Positions 7,619 through 16,320 of a DNA stretch of 48,971 nucleotides are shown piece by piece (the stretch's first letter is position 1; each line of letters starts with the position of its first letter). Made by a program: the position numbers and the translations under genes. This DNA is from Gammaproteobacteria bacterium (GTDB lineage: Bacteria; Pseudomonadota; Gammaproteobacteria; GCA-001735895), in assembly GCA_030595795.1 (NCBI GenBank), contig JAUVCH010000015.1:1-48971 (forward strand). Direction: 5' to 3'. Under the pieces are notes generated by a model that saw only the letters and a program-made list of their open reading frames with translations, made no database searches and had not been told where the DNA came from.

Positions 7619-8454
7619 ATGGATATCTCGAGTATGACGGGTTGGTGGTCTGAAAGGCTCGTTTCGGTGTCCACGCTAATTCCGACCTGCAGCGACTCGA
7701 GCTCGGGGCTTAGCCAGAAAAAATCACGGCAATGCTCGCCCTGCGGCCATTGCACCGCATCGAAAATGCCACAGGTGGGTGGATGCACTACATCACCATT
7801 GCACTTCTGCCAGGCATCTATCCAGTTGGCATCAAGCTGATAACGATGCTGCCAGCTATCAACTGTGAAGTTAAAATCTCCACACAGAATGCGAGCCGAC
7901 GGCAGGAACGCTTCCTGATAGGTTCCGATACCGACCTGTTTCGGTTCCTGGTGATGCGCGACTCGTTCCTGCTCCAGGTGGCATAGATGCTCTATCTGTT
8001 GTTGATTTTCAGCGTCATCGTGGAAGGCCAGATGGGTATTGATAATACTAATCGGTCCGATTTTCGAATCGACAACGGTTTCGATTGCTACTCGCTGCAT
8101 CTGTAGTTTTCCAGGCGTCGCCGGTTTTGGCAATTGGTGAACCTTAAAATCCAGGAGGCTGGATTTGATCAGGCTGACATTGCCAAATTCCTGCCTGAGT
8201 TTAGAATCGCCATCCGCTGCAGGCCAACTAAACCCGCTTCCCCAAACTACCCTGTATTCTTTAAAAAAGTGCCGGGTCATTAGCAAATGATCGGATTGAT
8301 CGGGAATACAATACTCGGTCATATTCCTGGCCAGTTCCTGTAGACAGATGACATCGAAGTCACCGAGTGACTTGACGTATTGCAATATGCGGGAGAAATC
8401 AGATCTACCGTCACTCGATTTGCCGTATTGTACGTTCCACGAAAGGAGTCGCAT
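7615..8454 (-). CDS. Endonuclease/exonuclease/phosphatase (EEP) fold hydrolase
   Basis: Family hallmarks are MRLLSWNVQYG at the N-terminus (metal-site Asn), ICLQELARN (catalytic Glu), NTHLAFH, GDFNF and SDHQPVILEI (Asp-His pair). EEP enzymes hydrolyse phosphodiesters in nucleic acids, phosphoinositides or sphingomyelin. At 279 residues without a signal peptide it is a cytoplasmic single-domain enzyme. It begins at the base after the stop of the permease gene and overlaps the HAD gene, so a likely role is opening an imported glycerophosphodiester. This substrate is inferred from context. Confidence 0.87.
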   Translation of the reverse strand: MRLLSWNVQYGKSSDGRSDFSRILQYVKSLGDFDVICLQELARNMTEYCIPDQSDHLLMTRHFFKEYRVVWGSGFSWPAADGDSKLRQEFGNVSLIKSSLLDFKVHQLPKPATPGKLQMQRVAIETVVDSKIGPISIINTHLAFHDDAENQQQIEHLCHLEQERVAHHQEPKQVGIGTYQEAFLPSARILCGDFNFTVDSWQHRYQLDANWIDAWQKCNGDVVHPPTCGIFDAVQWPQGEHCRDFFWLSPELESLQVGISVDTETSLSDHQPVILEISI

Positions 8455-9267
8455 TTACTTGATACCTGCGTGCATGAATGACTGGATGAATTTGCGCTGG
8501 AATACGAGGAACAATATCAGCAACGGACCTATCGCGATTAAAGTTCCAGCAGATATCACCGACCAGTCAACACCCGATTCCGGTGCGCCAAAAATAGCCA
8601 TGCCGACGGTTAATGGGCGACTGGCTTCCGTATTGGTGACAACCAACGGCCACAGGAAGTTATTCCAGTGATAGCTAACCGATACCAGGCTGAAAGCCAG
8701 GTAAGTCGGAAACGCGAGTGGTACAAATACTTTCCAGATAATCCCTAAACCCGAAAGCCCTTCTACGCGTGCCGCATCTTCTAGCTCCTGCGGTACGGTT
8801 TTAAAGGTCTGCCTTAACAGAAATATGCCAAAAGCACTGGCCAGATAAGGCAAACCGACACCCAGGTGAGTATCAACCAGGTCAAGCCCGGTCAGCGTCC
8901 GATAGTTCTCAACAATCAACACTTCCGGCATCACCATGAGCTGAGTGAGCACCAGAGCAAACGCAAAGCCACGACCGACGAATTTTTCCCGGGCCAATGC
9001 ATAGCCCGCCAGTGTGCAAACCACCAACTGCGAGAAAAGAATGATGGTGGTAATAATCACGGTGTTGAGCATGTACCTGAAGAAGGGGGCCTGATCCCAG
9101 GCAGAAACAAAATTCTCCGTGGTTAAAGGCGCAAACAATGCAAATTTAGTCGCGTATTCAGGCGGATGGAATGCAGCCCAGAAAGCATAGAGCAAGGGCA
9201 GCACCCAGACTATAGCGAGCAGATAGGCTGAAAATTTTGAAATTCTTTGAAACCAAATTGAATCCAT
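8455..9267 (-). CDS. ABC transporter permease, UgpE/MalG-like
   Basis: The 270-residue inner membrane protein has six predicted hydrophobic segments and the EAA-type cytoplasmic loop (DAARVEGLSGLGIIWKVFVP) that docks on the ATPase. It belongs with the MalG/UgpE class of carbohydrate-type importers. Six bases separate it from the partner permease upstream and its stop abuts the start of the EEP hydrolase gene. Confidence 0.92.
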   Translation of the reverse strand: MDSIWFQRISKFSAYLLAIVWVLPLLYAFWAAFHPPEYATKFALFAPLTTENFVSAWDQAPFFRYMLNTVIITTIILFSQLVVCTLAGYALAREKFVGRGFAFALVLTQLMVMPEVLIVENYRTLTGLDLVDTHLGVGLPYLASAFGIFLLRQTFKTVPQELEDAARVEGLSGLGIIWKVFVPLAFPTYLAFSLVSVSYHWNNFLWPLVVTNTEASRPLTVGMAIFGAPESGVDWSVISAGTLIAIGPLLILFLVFQRKFIQSFMHAGIK

Positions 9268-9273
9268 TTTACG

Positions 9274-10146
9274 TTACCGGTAGTGAATTCTGCGATCGAA
9301 GAAAAATATCTGAACCAGTGCGATGATGGCGAGCATCACCAGCATCACTACGGTTAGCGTGGCCGCGTAATAGCTGTCGAGAAAACTGAATGCAGTTTCG
9401 TAGATGTAATACAACAATAAATTACTGGCATTGTTCGGTCCACCCTTGGTGAGAATAAACAAATGATCGACCAGTTTGAAGGCATTCAGTAGCGCGTTGA
9501 TGAGGACAAACAAGGTCGTTGGCATCAATAATGGGAAGGTGATCTTGCGGAATATGCGCCAGCCACTCGCACCTTCGACCTTAGCCGCCTCAAACAATTC
9601 AGGGCTCAGGGTTTGCAATGCGGCAAGATAGAAAATCATGAAAAACCCGGCTTCTTTCCAAACCGTCATGATCATCAGGCTCGACAATGCTAAATCCGGA
9701 TCACCAAGCCAGTTAGGGCCATTGATACCGATTAATGCGAGTAACTGATTAAACAAACCGATATTCGGGCTATAAAAGAATAGCCAGATATTGGCCACCG
9801 TTATCATCGGTAATATGGTCGGCGTGAAGAAAGCCAGACGTAACAAGCCGGTAAAACGAATTTTGCTGTTTACCCATAGCGCCATCGCGATCGCCAATGC
9901 AATAGAGGTTGGGACAGTGCCCAATGCATACCAGAGATTATTTTCGATGACTTTCCAGAAAATCGGGTCATCCAGTAGAATTTCATAATTCTCAAGCCCG
10001 ACAAATTTGGCGGGTGCTGCATCCGAACGCGCCCAGGTCGCACTACGCCAGAAAGTCTTGAGGGTTGGCCAGTGGGTAAACGCGATCAGCAATGAGAGCG
10101 CTGGCAGCAATAGCAGCCAGGCTTTCAGGTTAAAGCGTTTTAGCAT
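9274..10146 (-). CDS. ABC transporter permease, UgpA/MalF-like
   Basis: The 290-residue membrane protein starts with a hydrophobic anchor (LKAWLLLLPALSLLIAFTHW) and carries the EAA loop (FEAAKVEGASGWRIFRKITF). Length and order (binding protein, UgpA type, UgpE type) match Ugp-like transporters. It lies 56 bases after the binding protein stop. Substrate specificity comes from the binding protein rather than from this subunit. Confidence 0.92.
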   Translation of the reverse strand: MLKRFNLKAWLLLLPALSLLIAFTHWPTLKTFWRSATWARSDAAPAKFVGLENYEILLDDPIFWKVIENNLWYALGTVPTSIALAIAMALWVNSKIRFTGLLRLAFFTPTILPMITVANIWLFFYSPNIGLFNQLLALIGINGPNWLGDPDLALSSLMIMTVWKEAGFFMIFYLAALQTLSPELFEAAKVEGASGWRIFRKITFPLLMPTTLFVLINALLNAFKLVDHLFILTKGGPNNASNLLLYYIYETAFSFLDSYYAATLTVVMLVMLAIIALVQIFFFDRRIHYR

Positions 10147-10202
10147 GATGAACTCGGATAACCGGGGATAATCGGGGGCTGGCTAAGCCAGCCCTCAACT
10201 AT

Positions 10203-11489
10203 TTACTGGTAGCGGCGCAGTGCTAACTTAGCCTGCTTTTGAGCATCGGTCATCGCATCTTTTGCGGACATTTGTCCCGTCAGGGCCGCCTGGATCGCGT
10301 CATCCAGGAACTTGCGCACGCGACCTGCTTCGTGAGTGGATAACTCCGCAGTGGCATGTGTCAGCTGATCGCGAGCAACAGCCGCTGGTGGAAATTCTTT
10401 TACATAGGCTTTTAATGTATCAGTTTCATAGGCACCCGGACCAACTCCCATATAGCCGGTTGCTTTAGACCAATGTGCAGCCTGCTCTGCTGAAGTCATG
10501 AACTTCACCAGTTTTAGCGCGGCAGCTTTTTCATCCGCTGACGACTTTTTGAATATGTAAAAATTACCACCACCGGTTGGAGACCCCAGCTCCGTGTTAC
10601 CCGGCAATTTAGCAACGCCAAAATCAAAGCTGGCCTTGTTTTTCACCGTAGTCAGGTTACCGGTTGAATGCCACATGATGGCAGTTTTCTGGTCCAGAAA
10701 GTTCTGGCGCAAGGTTCCCCACTCGATCACGCCACTGGGCATGATGGCGTGCTTGTTACCCAGGTCATACCAGTACTCCAGTGCGGCGATGACGCCCGGG
10801 TTATCAAAATAAGTTTCGGTGCCCGCCTGATTCATTAAAACTTCACTGTTTTGTTTGGTCAATGCACCGAACATCCAGTAAGGATAACCAGTCGATGGAA
10901 TCATCGCGCCCCATTGCTCGACATTGCCGCTAGCATTCTTTTTCACCAGCTTTTTGCCGACGCTGGCAAACTCTTCCCAGGTAGTCGGTGGCTTTTCAGG
11001 ATCCAGTCCGGCTGCACGAAACATATCCTTGTTGTAATACATGACAATAGTCGAACGCTGGAAAGGTACGCCCCAGGTTTTGCCATCAGCCTTGCCATTT
11101 TCCATCAACGCAGGATAAAAACTGTCAAGCCACTTGCGTTCCGCATCGGTGCTGATGAGGTCGTCAAAAGCAACAATCGCATCCAGATTGCGTAACGCAT
11201 GAATGTCGATTGAAAACATCACCGAAAGCTGTGCTGGATCACCACTTTGTAAAGCTGCGAGTGCTTTGACGCGTGCGTCATTGTAGTTACCGGCATAAAT
11301 CGCATTGACGTTAATTCCCGGGTTCTGAGATTCAAATTTTTCGACCATTCCGTCAACAATTTTGGTCAGAGCGCCGCCGACAGCGACCGGGTAGTACATG
11401 GTTAAGTCGGTTTCGGCACTGGCGACAGCGCTAAACCCCAGGATTGAAGCAATACCCGCTGTTGCCAGGTGTTTGGTAAATCTGTTCAT
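10203..11489 (-). CDS. Periplasmic solute-binding protein, UgpB-like
   Basis: A Sec signal peptide (MNRFTKHLATAGIASILGFS then AVASA, cut before ETDL) precedes a 400-residue cluster-B type binding protein. Similarity to UgpB, the glycerol-3-phosphate/glycerophosphocholine receptor, is visible at IYAGNYNDARVKALAALQSG, TIVMYYNKDMFRAAGLDPEK with PPTTWEEF, and the C-terminal LALRRYQ. ATG 11489 follows AGGAG by eight bases. The exact ligand cannot be read from sequence; glycerol phosphate compounds are the best guess because two phosphoester hydrolases are in the same operon. Confidence 0.88.
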   Translation of the reverse strand: MNRFTKHLATAGIASILGFSAVASAETDLTMYYPVAVGGALTKIVDGMVEKFESQNPGINVNAIYAGNYNDARVKALAALQSGDPAQLSVMFSIDIHALRNLDAIVAFDDLISTDAERKWLDSFYPALMENGKADGKTWGVPFQRSTIVMYYNKDMFRAAGLDPEKPPTTWEEFASVGKKLVKKNASGNVEQWGAMIPSTGYPYWMFGALTKQNSEVLMNQAGTETYFDNPGVIAALEYWYDLGNKHAIMPSGVIEWGTLRQNFLDQKTAIMWHSTGNLTTVKNKASFDFGVAKLPGNTELGSPTGGGNFYIFKKSSADEKAAALKLVKFMTSAEQAAHWSKATGYMGVGPGAYETDTLKAYVKEFPPAAVARDQLTHATAELSTHEAGRVRKFLDDAIQAALTGQMSAKDAMTDAQKQAKLALRRYQ

Positions 11490-11559
11490 GGTTAATATCT
11501 CCTCTGTTTATAGTATTTGTGGCTTTGATCACCTTTATTGGCTTACTGGCATTTGCTTA

Positions 11560-12519
11560 TTAGAAACGATGTTCGTACTCTAATTTCCAGTGAACCGATA
11601 TTGATTGTTGGGCTGCAAACATGGCATGCCCTGGATAACGTATTTTGATAATTTCTGTTGTGCCTCCCTGTTCACCTATTTCTGCCAGCACAATGGTATC
11701 GGCGCCGTGATAGTCGCAACTGATAACCCGCGCTGGCCTGCCTTCTTCGACAATTTCAATATGCTCCGGTCGAATTCCGAGGCACTGATTATCTGAATGG
11801 ATAATATTCATCGCAGGATTACCGATGAATTGAGCGGTAAAAACTGTTTTTGGCTTGTTGTACAAGCCTTCCGGAACGTCGATCTGCTCGATCTTGCCAT
11901 CGTTCATCAGCACGATGCGGTCAGCCATGCTCATGGCTTCAACCTGATCGTGCGTGACATAAATAACCGACATTCCAAGTCGTTGCTGCAGGCTTCGAAT
12001 TTCAGTACGCATTTCGTTGCGCAGCTTGGCATCGAGGTTAGACAAGGGTTCATCCATCAGGCAAAGCCTGGCTTCAGCGACAACCGCTCTTGCCAGAGCA
12101 ACTCTCTGACATTGCCCACCGGAAAGCTGCCCGGGTTTCTTTTGCAAATGGTCCTGTAATCCCACCAGTTCGACCACAGAATCGAGTCGTCGCTGTTGTT
12201 CATCCTTCGCAACCTTTCTGGCCTGTAAACCGAACAGAATATTATCGACAACCTTTAAGTGCGGGAAAAGCGCATAAGACTGGAATACCATGGCGAGCTT
12301 GCGTTGCCCCGGCGTCAAATCGGTAATGTCTTTACCTTCGAGTTCGATACTGCCGGCATCCGGAGTTTCTAGCCCAGCAATCATTTTCAGCGAGGTTGAT
12401 TTACCGCAACCCGAAGGGCCTAACAGTGCAACAAACTCGCCCTCATTAACGCTAAAACTCAAGTCGTCTACAACGGTCTGGTCGCCATAACGACGCGTAA
12501 GTCCCTCAACCTTTAACAT
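11560..12519 (-). CDS. ABC transporter ATP-binding protein, UgpC/MalK-like
   Basis: This ATPase powers the importer. It has Walker A GPSGCGKST, Q-loop FQSYALFPHL, signature LSGGQCQR (Cys where Gln is usual), Walker B LCLMDEPLSNLD and the switch His in VTHDQ. A shortened C-terminal TOBE-like regulatory domain (GIRPEHIEI) makes it 319 residues, shorter than the roughly 355 of UgpC/MalK. Its ATG overlaps the end of the DeoR-type regulator gene by seven bases. Confidence 0.93.
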   Translation of the reverse strand: MLKVEGLTRRYGDQTVVDDLSFSVNEGEFVALLGPSGCGKSTSLKMIAGLETPDAGSIELEGKDITDLTPGQRKLAMVFQSYALFPHLKVVDNILFGLQARKVAKDEQQRRLDSVVELVGLQDHLQKKPGQLSGGQCQRVALARAVVAEARLCLMDEPLSNLDAKLRNEMRTEIRSLQQRLGMSVIYVTHDQVEAMSMADRIVLMNDGKIEQIDVPEGLYNKPKTVFTAQFIGNPAMNIIHSDNQCLGIRPEHIEIVEEGRPARVISCDYHGADTIVLAEIGEQGGTTEIIKIRYPGHAMFAAQQSISVHWKLEYEHRF

Positions 12520-13298
12520 GCGATCAGCTCCGGTGCCGGTCCTACTTCAAACACCTCTATCTCTCGATCCTGACAGAGCTGCTTTACCGGTTCAGAGATA
12601 TAATCCATCACCAGAAAATCGATATCTGCTAACTCGCCGGTGATAACCGGGGCGTAACGATCGAGCTTGGTATGATCGACAACAAGTACTCTGGCTTCGC
12701 TGTTTTCAATAATTACTCGGGAAATATTCGACTCCTCGGGCGTAAAGTCTAGCAACTGGCCTTTCTGGTTCATTCCGCCTACCCCAAAAACACCATATTG
12801 AATATTGAACTTGCTCATGAATTCGGTGGTATCAAATCCCATTGTGTCCTGATCATTTGCCCGGACTCTGCCGCCTGCCAGGTGAGTCTGAATGTTAGGG
12901 TTGCTACAAAGTGTCAACGCAACATTAATATTATTGGTCACCACCGTTAATCCGGGATGATTGATCAAAGCCTTAGCAACCTGCTGCGGCGTGGTGCCAA
13001 TTCCCAGAAATATCGTCGTATTTTCCGGAAACAACTCGACAGTCTTTCGCGCAATCCTCTGTTTCGAGGTGAGGTTCAGGACGGTTCTATTACTGAAAGA
13101 AAGGTTGTGGTTGTCGCTGGGCAGACTAATTCCGCCATGAACTCGGCGCACCAACCCCATCTCGCTCAATTCGTTAAGATCCTTGCGGATGGTTTGTACC
13201 GTTACGTTGAATGCTGCCGTAATCTCGGCACTCGAAAGCACACCGTTCGTCTCATGAAGGCGAGCCATTATCTGTTTCTGGCGAGGCGACAGGTTCAT
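12513..13298 (-). CDS. DeoR-family transcriptional regulator (GlpR-like)
   Basis: The N-terminal helix-turn-helix (residues 1-57, SPRQKQIMARLHETNGVLSS, then VQTIRKDLNELSEMGLVRRV) is followed by a DeoRC sugar-phosphate-sensing domain (FLGIGTTPQQVAKAL, VTNNINVALTL, GGRVRANDQ, VVDHTKLDRYAPV). Such proteins usually repress an operon until a phosphorylated intermediate binds. As first gene of the operon with TTCGTT boxes upstream it probably autoregulates. The likely inducer is a phosphate ester made or consumed by the operon. Confidence 0.92.
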   Translation of the reverse strand: MNLSPRQKQIMARLHETNGVLSSAEITAAFNVTVQTIRKDLNELSEMGLVRRVHGGISLPSDNHNLSFSNRTVLNLTSKQRIARKTVELFPENTTIFLGIGTTPQQVAKALINHPGLTVVTNNINVALTLCSNPNIQTHLAGGRVRANDQDTMGFDTTEFMSKFNIQYGVFGVGGMNQKGQLLDFTPEESNISRVIIENSEARVLVVDHTKLDRYAPVITGELADIDFLVMDYISEPVKQLCQDREIEVFEVGPAPELIAC

Positions 13299-13312
13299 TT
13301 TTGGCTATTAGA

Positions 13313-13434
13313 TTCGTTTATTCCCTGGGTGAAACTGGGTAATACGGCATCGGTGTATTTTTATTTATAGTTCGTTAGAACCTATTTAACCTTCGTTTGA
13401 AGATTTTGTCTAGAATTTTATTCGTTGTACGAAG
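13313..13434 (-). promoter_or_regulatory. TTCGTT box array upstream of the DeoR/Ugp-like operon
   Basis: TTCGTT occurs at 13313, 13371, 13392 and 13421, and the last copy is part of the perfect inverted repeat TTCGT-TGT-ACGAA (13421-13433). DeoR-family repressors commonly bind several short TTCG-containing repeats. The array sits directly upstream of the regulator start at 13298, so I infer it is its operator region. Confidence 0.5.
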
Positions 13435-13507
13435 ATTATTTTTTGTAAGACATCTTCATGGGGTGTCAGTAACTGGCTTGCCGAGTTGGAAAACAAACTA
13501 GGTACTT

Positions 13508-13548
13508 ATCCTTGTGTACCTACTATCTAGTGGTAAATATACAAGGAT
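13508..13548. other. Hairpin of unknown role
   Basis: ATCCTTGTGTA at 13508-13518 pairs with TATACAAGGAT at 13538-13548 (10 of 11 positions) around a 19-base loop. It has no T-run on either side, so it is not a convincing terminator. It could be an end of a small mobile sequence or a regulatory RNA structure. Confidence 0.25.
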
Positions 13549-13570
13549 GATTAAAAGGCTATGCTAGGGC

Positions 13571-13760
13571 GTAGGGGTATTAGTGAAACGTAATACACCG
13601 AATGGGAATTGGGATTAGAGGTATTGTTGATTTTGCCAGGCCACCTTGGAAACTGAGTCAAAATTGGTTGTTGGATTTTTACTGGAAGGCTGGTTAGTAG
13701 TTTGATATGGGCGGAAGCTTTGAGACATTCGGCGTATTACGTTTCACTAATACGTCCTAC
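13571..13760. repeat. Pair of inverted REP elements (BIME-like)
   Basis: The left arm (13571-13604) and the right arm (13726-13760, opposite strand) agree at about 32 positions over 34-35 bases. Each arm begins with the GTAG foot and contains the palindrome GTATTA-GTGAAACG-TAATAC. GTAG-headed palindromes in head-to-head pairs are the classic form of REP elements mobilised by REP-associated tyrosine transposases, and a relic of such a transposase lies 450 bases away. The 121 bases between the arms hold no supported gene. Confidence 0.65.
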
Positions 13761-14196
13761 CGCACTATCGTAATTACCATCATTATCAAGCTTATATTCA
13801 TTCAAGTTTTCCATGGCTCTCCTATATTTCGTATTGTGGTGCTAACATCGCAAACACCGGTGGCAAAAACAAAGCGAAGCGGCGTTTTTGACATCCGGGT
13901 GGTTTGCCTTGTATGGTTGTTCTTGTTTTATATCCATTAACAAATCCTTTTAAAAACGGGTAAATTGAGGCCCACCTTTGGTACGCAGCTAAAGGCCTTT
14001 TGTAATAGCTCGATGATTTGTGGGTTCCGTAGAGACCGGTAAGAAGTGTGAGCGCTACAAAACTCATTAAGGTACAACTCGAATAGTCATATGGGCCTCG
14101 AGCCCGAATAGCAAGGCGGAGAAATCTTAACCTATGAAGGCAATAAATCACACTGAAATTAATATTGGGAATTCTAGAAGTTCCGGGGAGTTCCGA
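13761..14196. other. Intergenic stretch without a supported gene
   Basis: A 126-codon minus-strand frame (13822-14202) covers most of it, but it has no ribosome binding site that I can defend, no domain, and a Ser/Arg/Tyr-rich composition typical of chance frames. It lies between the REP pair and the transposase relic and is best read as part of the mobile neighbourhood. Confidence 0.4.
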
Positions 14197-14907
14197 GGAC
14201 ACGTTACTTAATTATCGCGATCTACACTTAGGCCCTGGTTTCTTTTTCCGTAAATCCCGATGTAACAATCCCTCAGCCCTCTCAATAAAATCTGTATCAC
14301 CTAAAGGTCTGCCTGTGCTCGAATGCCAGATGAATTCATTTTCAGGTTCTTTCATGGCCTGCTTTAAATAGTGTTCCCAGTCTCCGCAAATATCTAATAA
14401 TTTCGATGCATCCACAATACCAAACGGGTTCTCACCCTTGAGGTGCGCATGAACACTGCTCTATCGATAATCCTCCGCCTTTGTTACCATTTTGGCCTTC
14501 ACCGTATTAAGTTCTACGTAAGCTGCGGCCTTCAATAAGTACTTTTCATCCATCGGGAATGAGGCAAAACGGCCTTGCCATAAATAGCCTCGCCAATCTT
14601 CCTTGAAATTAATCATTCTTGTATATCTTCTGTGTGTCTCTGCAATGGCTCTGGATAAATTCGACTGTGAGCCAGGCCTTACAGTCAAATGAACGTGGTT
14701 AGTCATCAAGCAGTAACTCCATATCTCTACTTGCTCTTCCCTACACCAATGTTTCGGTAGTTCCAGATAATAGTAATAATCCACATCCTTAAAGAATACG
14801 TCCTGTCTACGGTTTCCTCTTTGCGTAATATGATGCGGGTATCCCGGTAATATCACTCTTGCTAGTCTTACCATCGGACGATCATAGTATAATTAAGTTA
14901 TGTGTCC
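14197..14907. mobile_element. RAYT-containing unit bounded by imperfect inverted repeats
   Basis: The left edge GGACACGTTACTTAATTAT (14197-14215) and the right edge, whose reverse complement is GGACACATAACTTAATTAT (14889-14907), match at 17 of 19 positions and closely frame the transposase reading frame. A third copy of the motif lies at 16057-16077. I infer a decayed mobile or co-mobilised unit; target duplications are not evident. Confidence 0.5.
14212..14874 (-). pseudogene. REP-associated tyrosine transposase (Y1/IS200-like), interrupted by one amber codon
   Basis: The protein starts MVRLARVILPGYPHHITQRG, carries the HUH motif in CLMTNHVHL and the catalytic Tyr region AAAYVELNTVKA, and ends with a basic GPKCRSR tail. 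After AEDYR a TAG codon (14463-14461) replaces the Trp found in relatives (DYRWSS). Reading continues in the same frame with SSVHAHLKGENPFGIVDASK to the stop at 14212. A single TGG-to-TAG change thus splits an otherwise intact 220-residue gene. It is probably inactive unless an amber suppressor reads it. Confidence 0.85.
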
Positions 14908-15020
14908 CAAAACTACCCCAATTTAAAGATATTAGAGATAATGGGCATGTCACTACGCGGAAGCATCTAGCAGTTGAGTTACCTCGTAGGGCACAACGTT
15001 GATTACTAATGGAGATCAAT

Positions 15021-16040
15021 ATGGATCAAGCTGAATTTGAAAGTGCAAAAAAAGAATCCGAAAGCTGGTATTGGTGGGGAGTACCGACGTTTTTTCGCTG
15101 CCCCTGGAAAGAGGATCCGGCGGATTGTGACATCGCACTAGTCGGTGTGCCTCACAGCGCCGGAAATGGTTCAACCGAGCGTGACCAGCATCTTGGACCA
15201 CGCGCCGTCAGAGATGTCTCTGGATATTATCGGCGTGCCCATGGCGTGCACAATTTTGCGCCATTTGAAGAAAGCCTTATCCACGATCTGGGGGACGTTC
15301 CACTACCGGAGGCGATGAACAATGAAGCCTGCATGCGCCATATCGAAGCGTTTTACAAACGCCTTGATGCGGTTGGAACCCGGCCGGTTTCCGTCGGTGG
15401 CGACCATTCTATCACTGGCCCGATTCTAAAGGCGATTGCAGGTTCCGGTAGTCGCTTATCCGGGGGCAAGCCCTGCGCGATGATTCATTTTGATGCTCAC
15501 ACTGATAGTTATGAAAATATGCCGCATTGGCTTGGTGTAGAACGATCAGCAGCGCATTGGGCCGCGTATACGGTTCGTGAGGAGGCCGTTGACTCATCGC
15601 ACAGCATACAACTGGGTATGCGCGGTCACCCTTCGAGCATCATCCATGGAAAAGTGGTTGGTAACGCCAGCAAGTCACTCGGTTATCAGATGCTGACGAT
15701 GGAGAAGATTGAAGACCTGGGAATTGAAAAGACGATCGAAATTATCCGTCAACGGGTTGGCGACACGCCAGTTTATATCACCTTCGACCTCGATTGTCTG
15801 GACTCGGCAATTGCTCCGGGGGTGTCAAACCTTGAACCAGGCTTTGAGGGCATGTCGATTCGCCAGGCCACCAAGATTCTTCAAGGCCTGAAAGGCCTGA
15901 ATGTCATTGGGGGTGATGTCGCCTGCCTGATGCCTACCAAGGACAATCCCAATAAGATTACCTCCCAGGTTGCTATGGTTATGATGTTCGAACTGCTCTC
16001 ACTGGTTTCACTGAGCATCAAGGACGCTACTGATGCTTGA
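15021..16040 (+). CDS. Arginase/agmatinase-family ureohydrolase
   Basis: Ureohydrolases split a guanidino compound into urea and an amine with two Mn ions. All metal motifs are present: GGDHS, FDAHTD and FDLDCLDSAIAPG. The loop VGVPHSAGNGSTERDQHLGP fits agmatinase/guanidinobutyrase relatives, but the ligand is uncertain, and ...SAIAPGVSNLEPG differs from E. coli SpeB. I chose ATG 15021 because GGAG lies six bases before it; an ATG at 15009 lacks a site. A GMC oxidoreductase follows 280 bases downstream on the same strand. Confidence 0.85.
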   Translation: MDQAEFESAKKESESWYWWGVPTFFRCPWKEDPADCDIALVGVPHSAGNGSTERDQHLGPRAVRDVSGYYRRAHGVHNFAPFEESLIHDLGDVPLPEAMNNEACMRHIEAFYKRLDAVGTRPVSVGGDHSITGPILKAIAGSGSRLSGGKPCAMIHFDAHTDSYENMPHWLGVERSAAHWAAYTVREEAVDSSHSIQLGMRGHPSSIIHGKVVGNASKSLGYQMLTMEKIEDLGIEKTIEIIRQRVGDTPVYITFDLDCLDSAIAPGVSNLEPGFEGMSIRQATKILQGLKGLNVIGGDVACLMPTKDNPNKITSQVAMVMMFELLSLVSLSIKDATDA

Positions 16041-16056
16041 TCGCTATGCGAGTTCT

Positions 16057-16077
16057 GGACACACGTAACTTAATTAT
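16057..16077 (+). repeat. Third copy of the RAYT-unit end repeat
   Basis: GGACACACGTAACTTAATTA matches the left edge of the transposase unit at 14197 apart from a two-base insertion and one substitution, and has the same orientation. It lies 14 bases after the ureohydrolase stop. It may be a solo end left by an excision or a target-associated repeat. Confidence 0.45.
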
Positions 16078-16320
16078 CAAAATTTTCAGAATGACCGCTG
16101 TTCGCCATTATTTCCCGTCCGGTACTTCAAATCAAACGGCAAGAGTTTACCCACAACGGACAAACAACATAAAGAACCTAATCACGTTTCAGACTTTAAT
16201 TATCGATCAAAAACCACCAATAATAAACAATCCCAAAAGACCCACTTCATCCAAAAAGTAAATTACACTCACCCTTTCCAGGTGAAGTTTTAAGCCTTTG
16301 CCTTTTTCGGGAATAACCAA

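Noticed and set aside
13822..14202. 126-codon minus-strand reading frame between the REP pair and the RAYT relic
   Set aside because: It has no defensible ribosome binding site, domain or signal and overlaps the repeat edge; composition fits chance translation.
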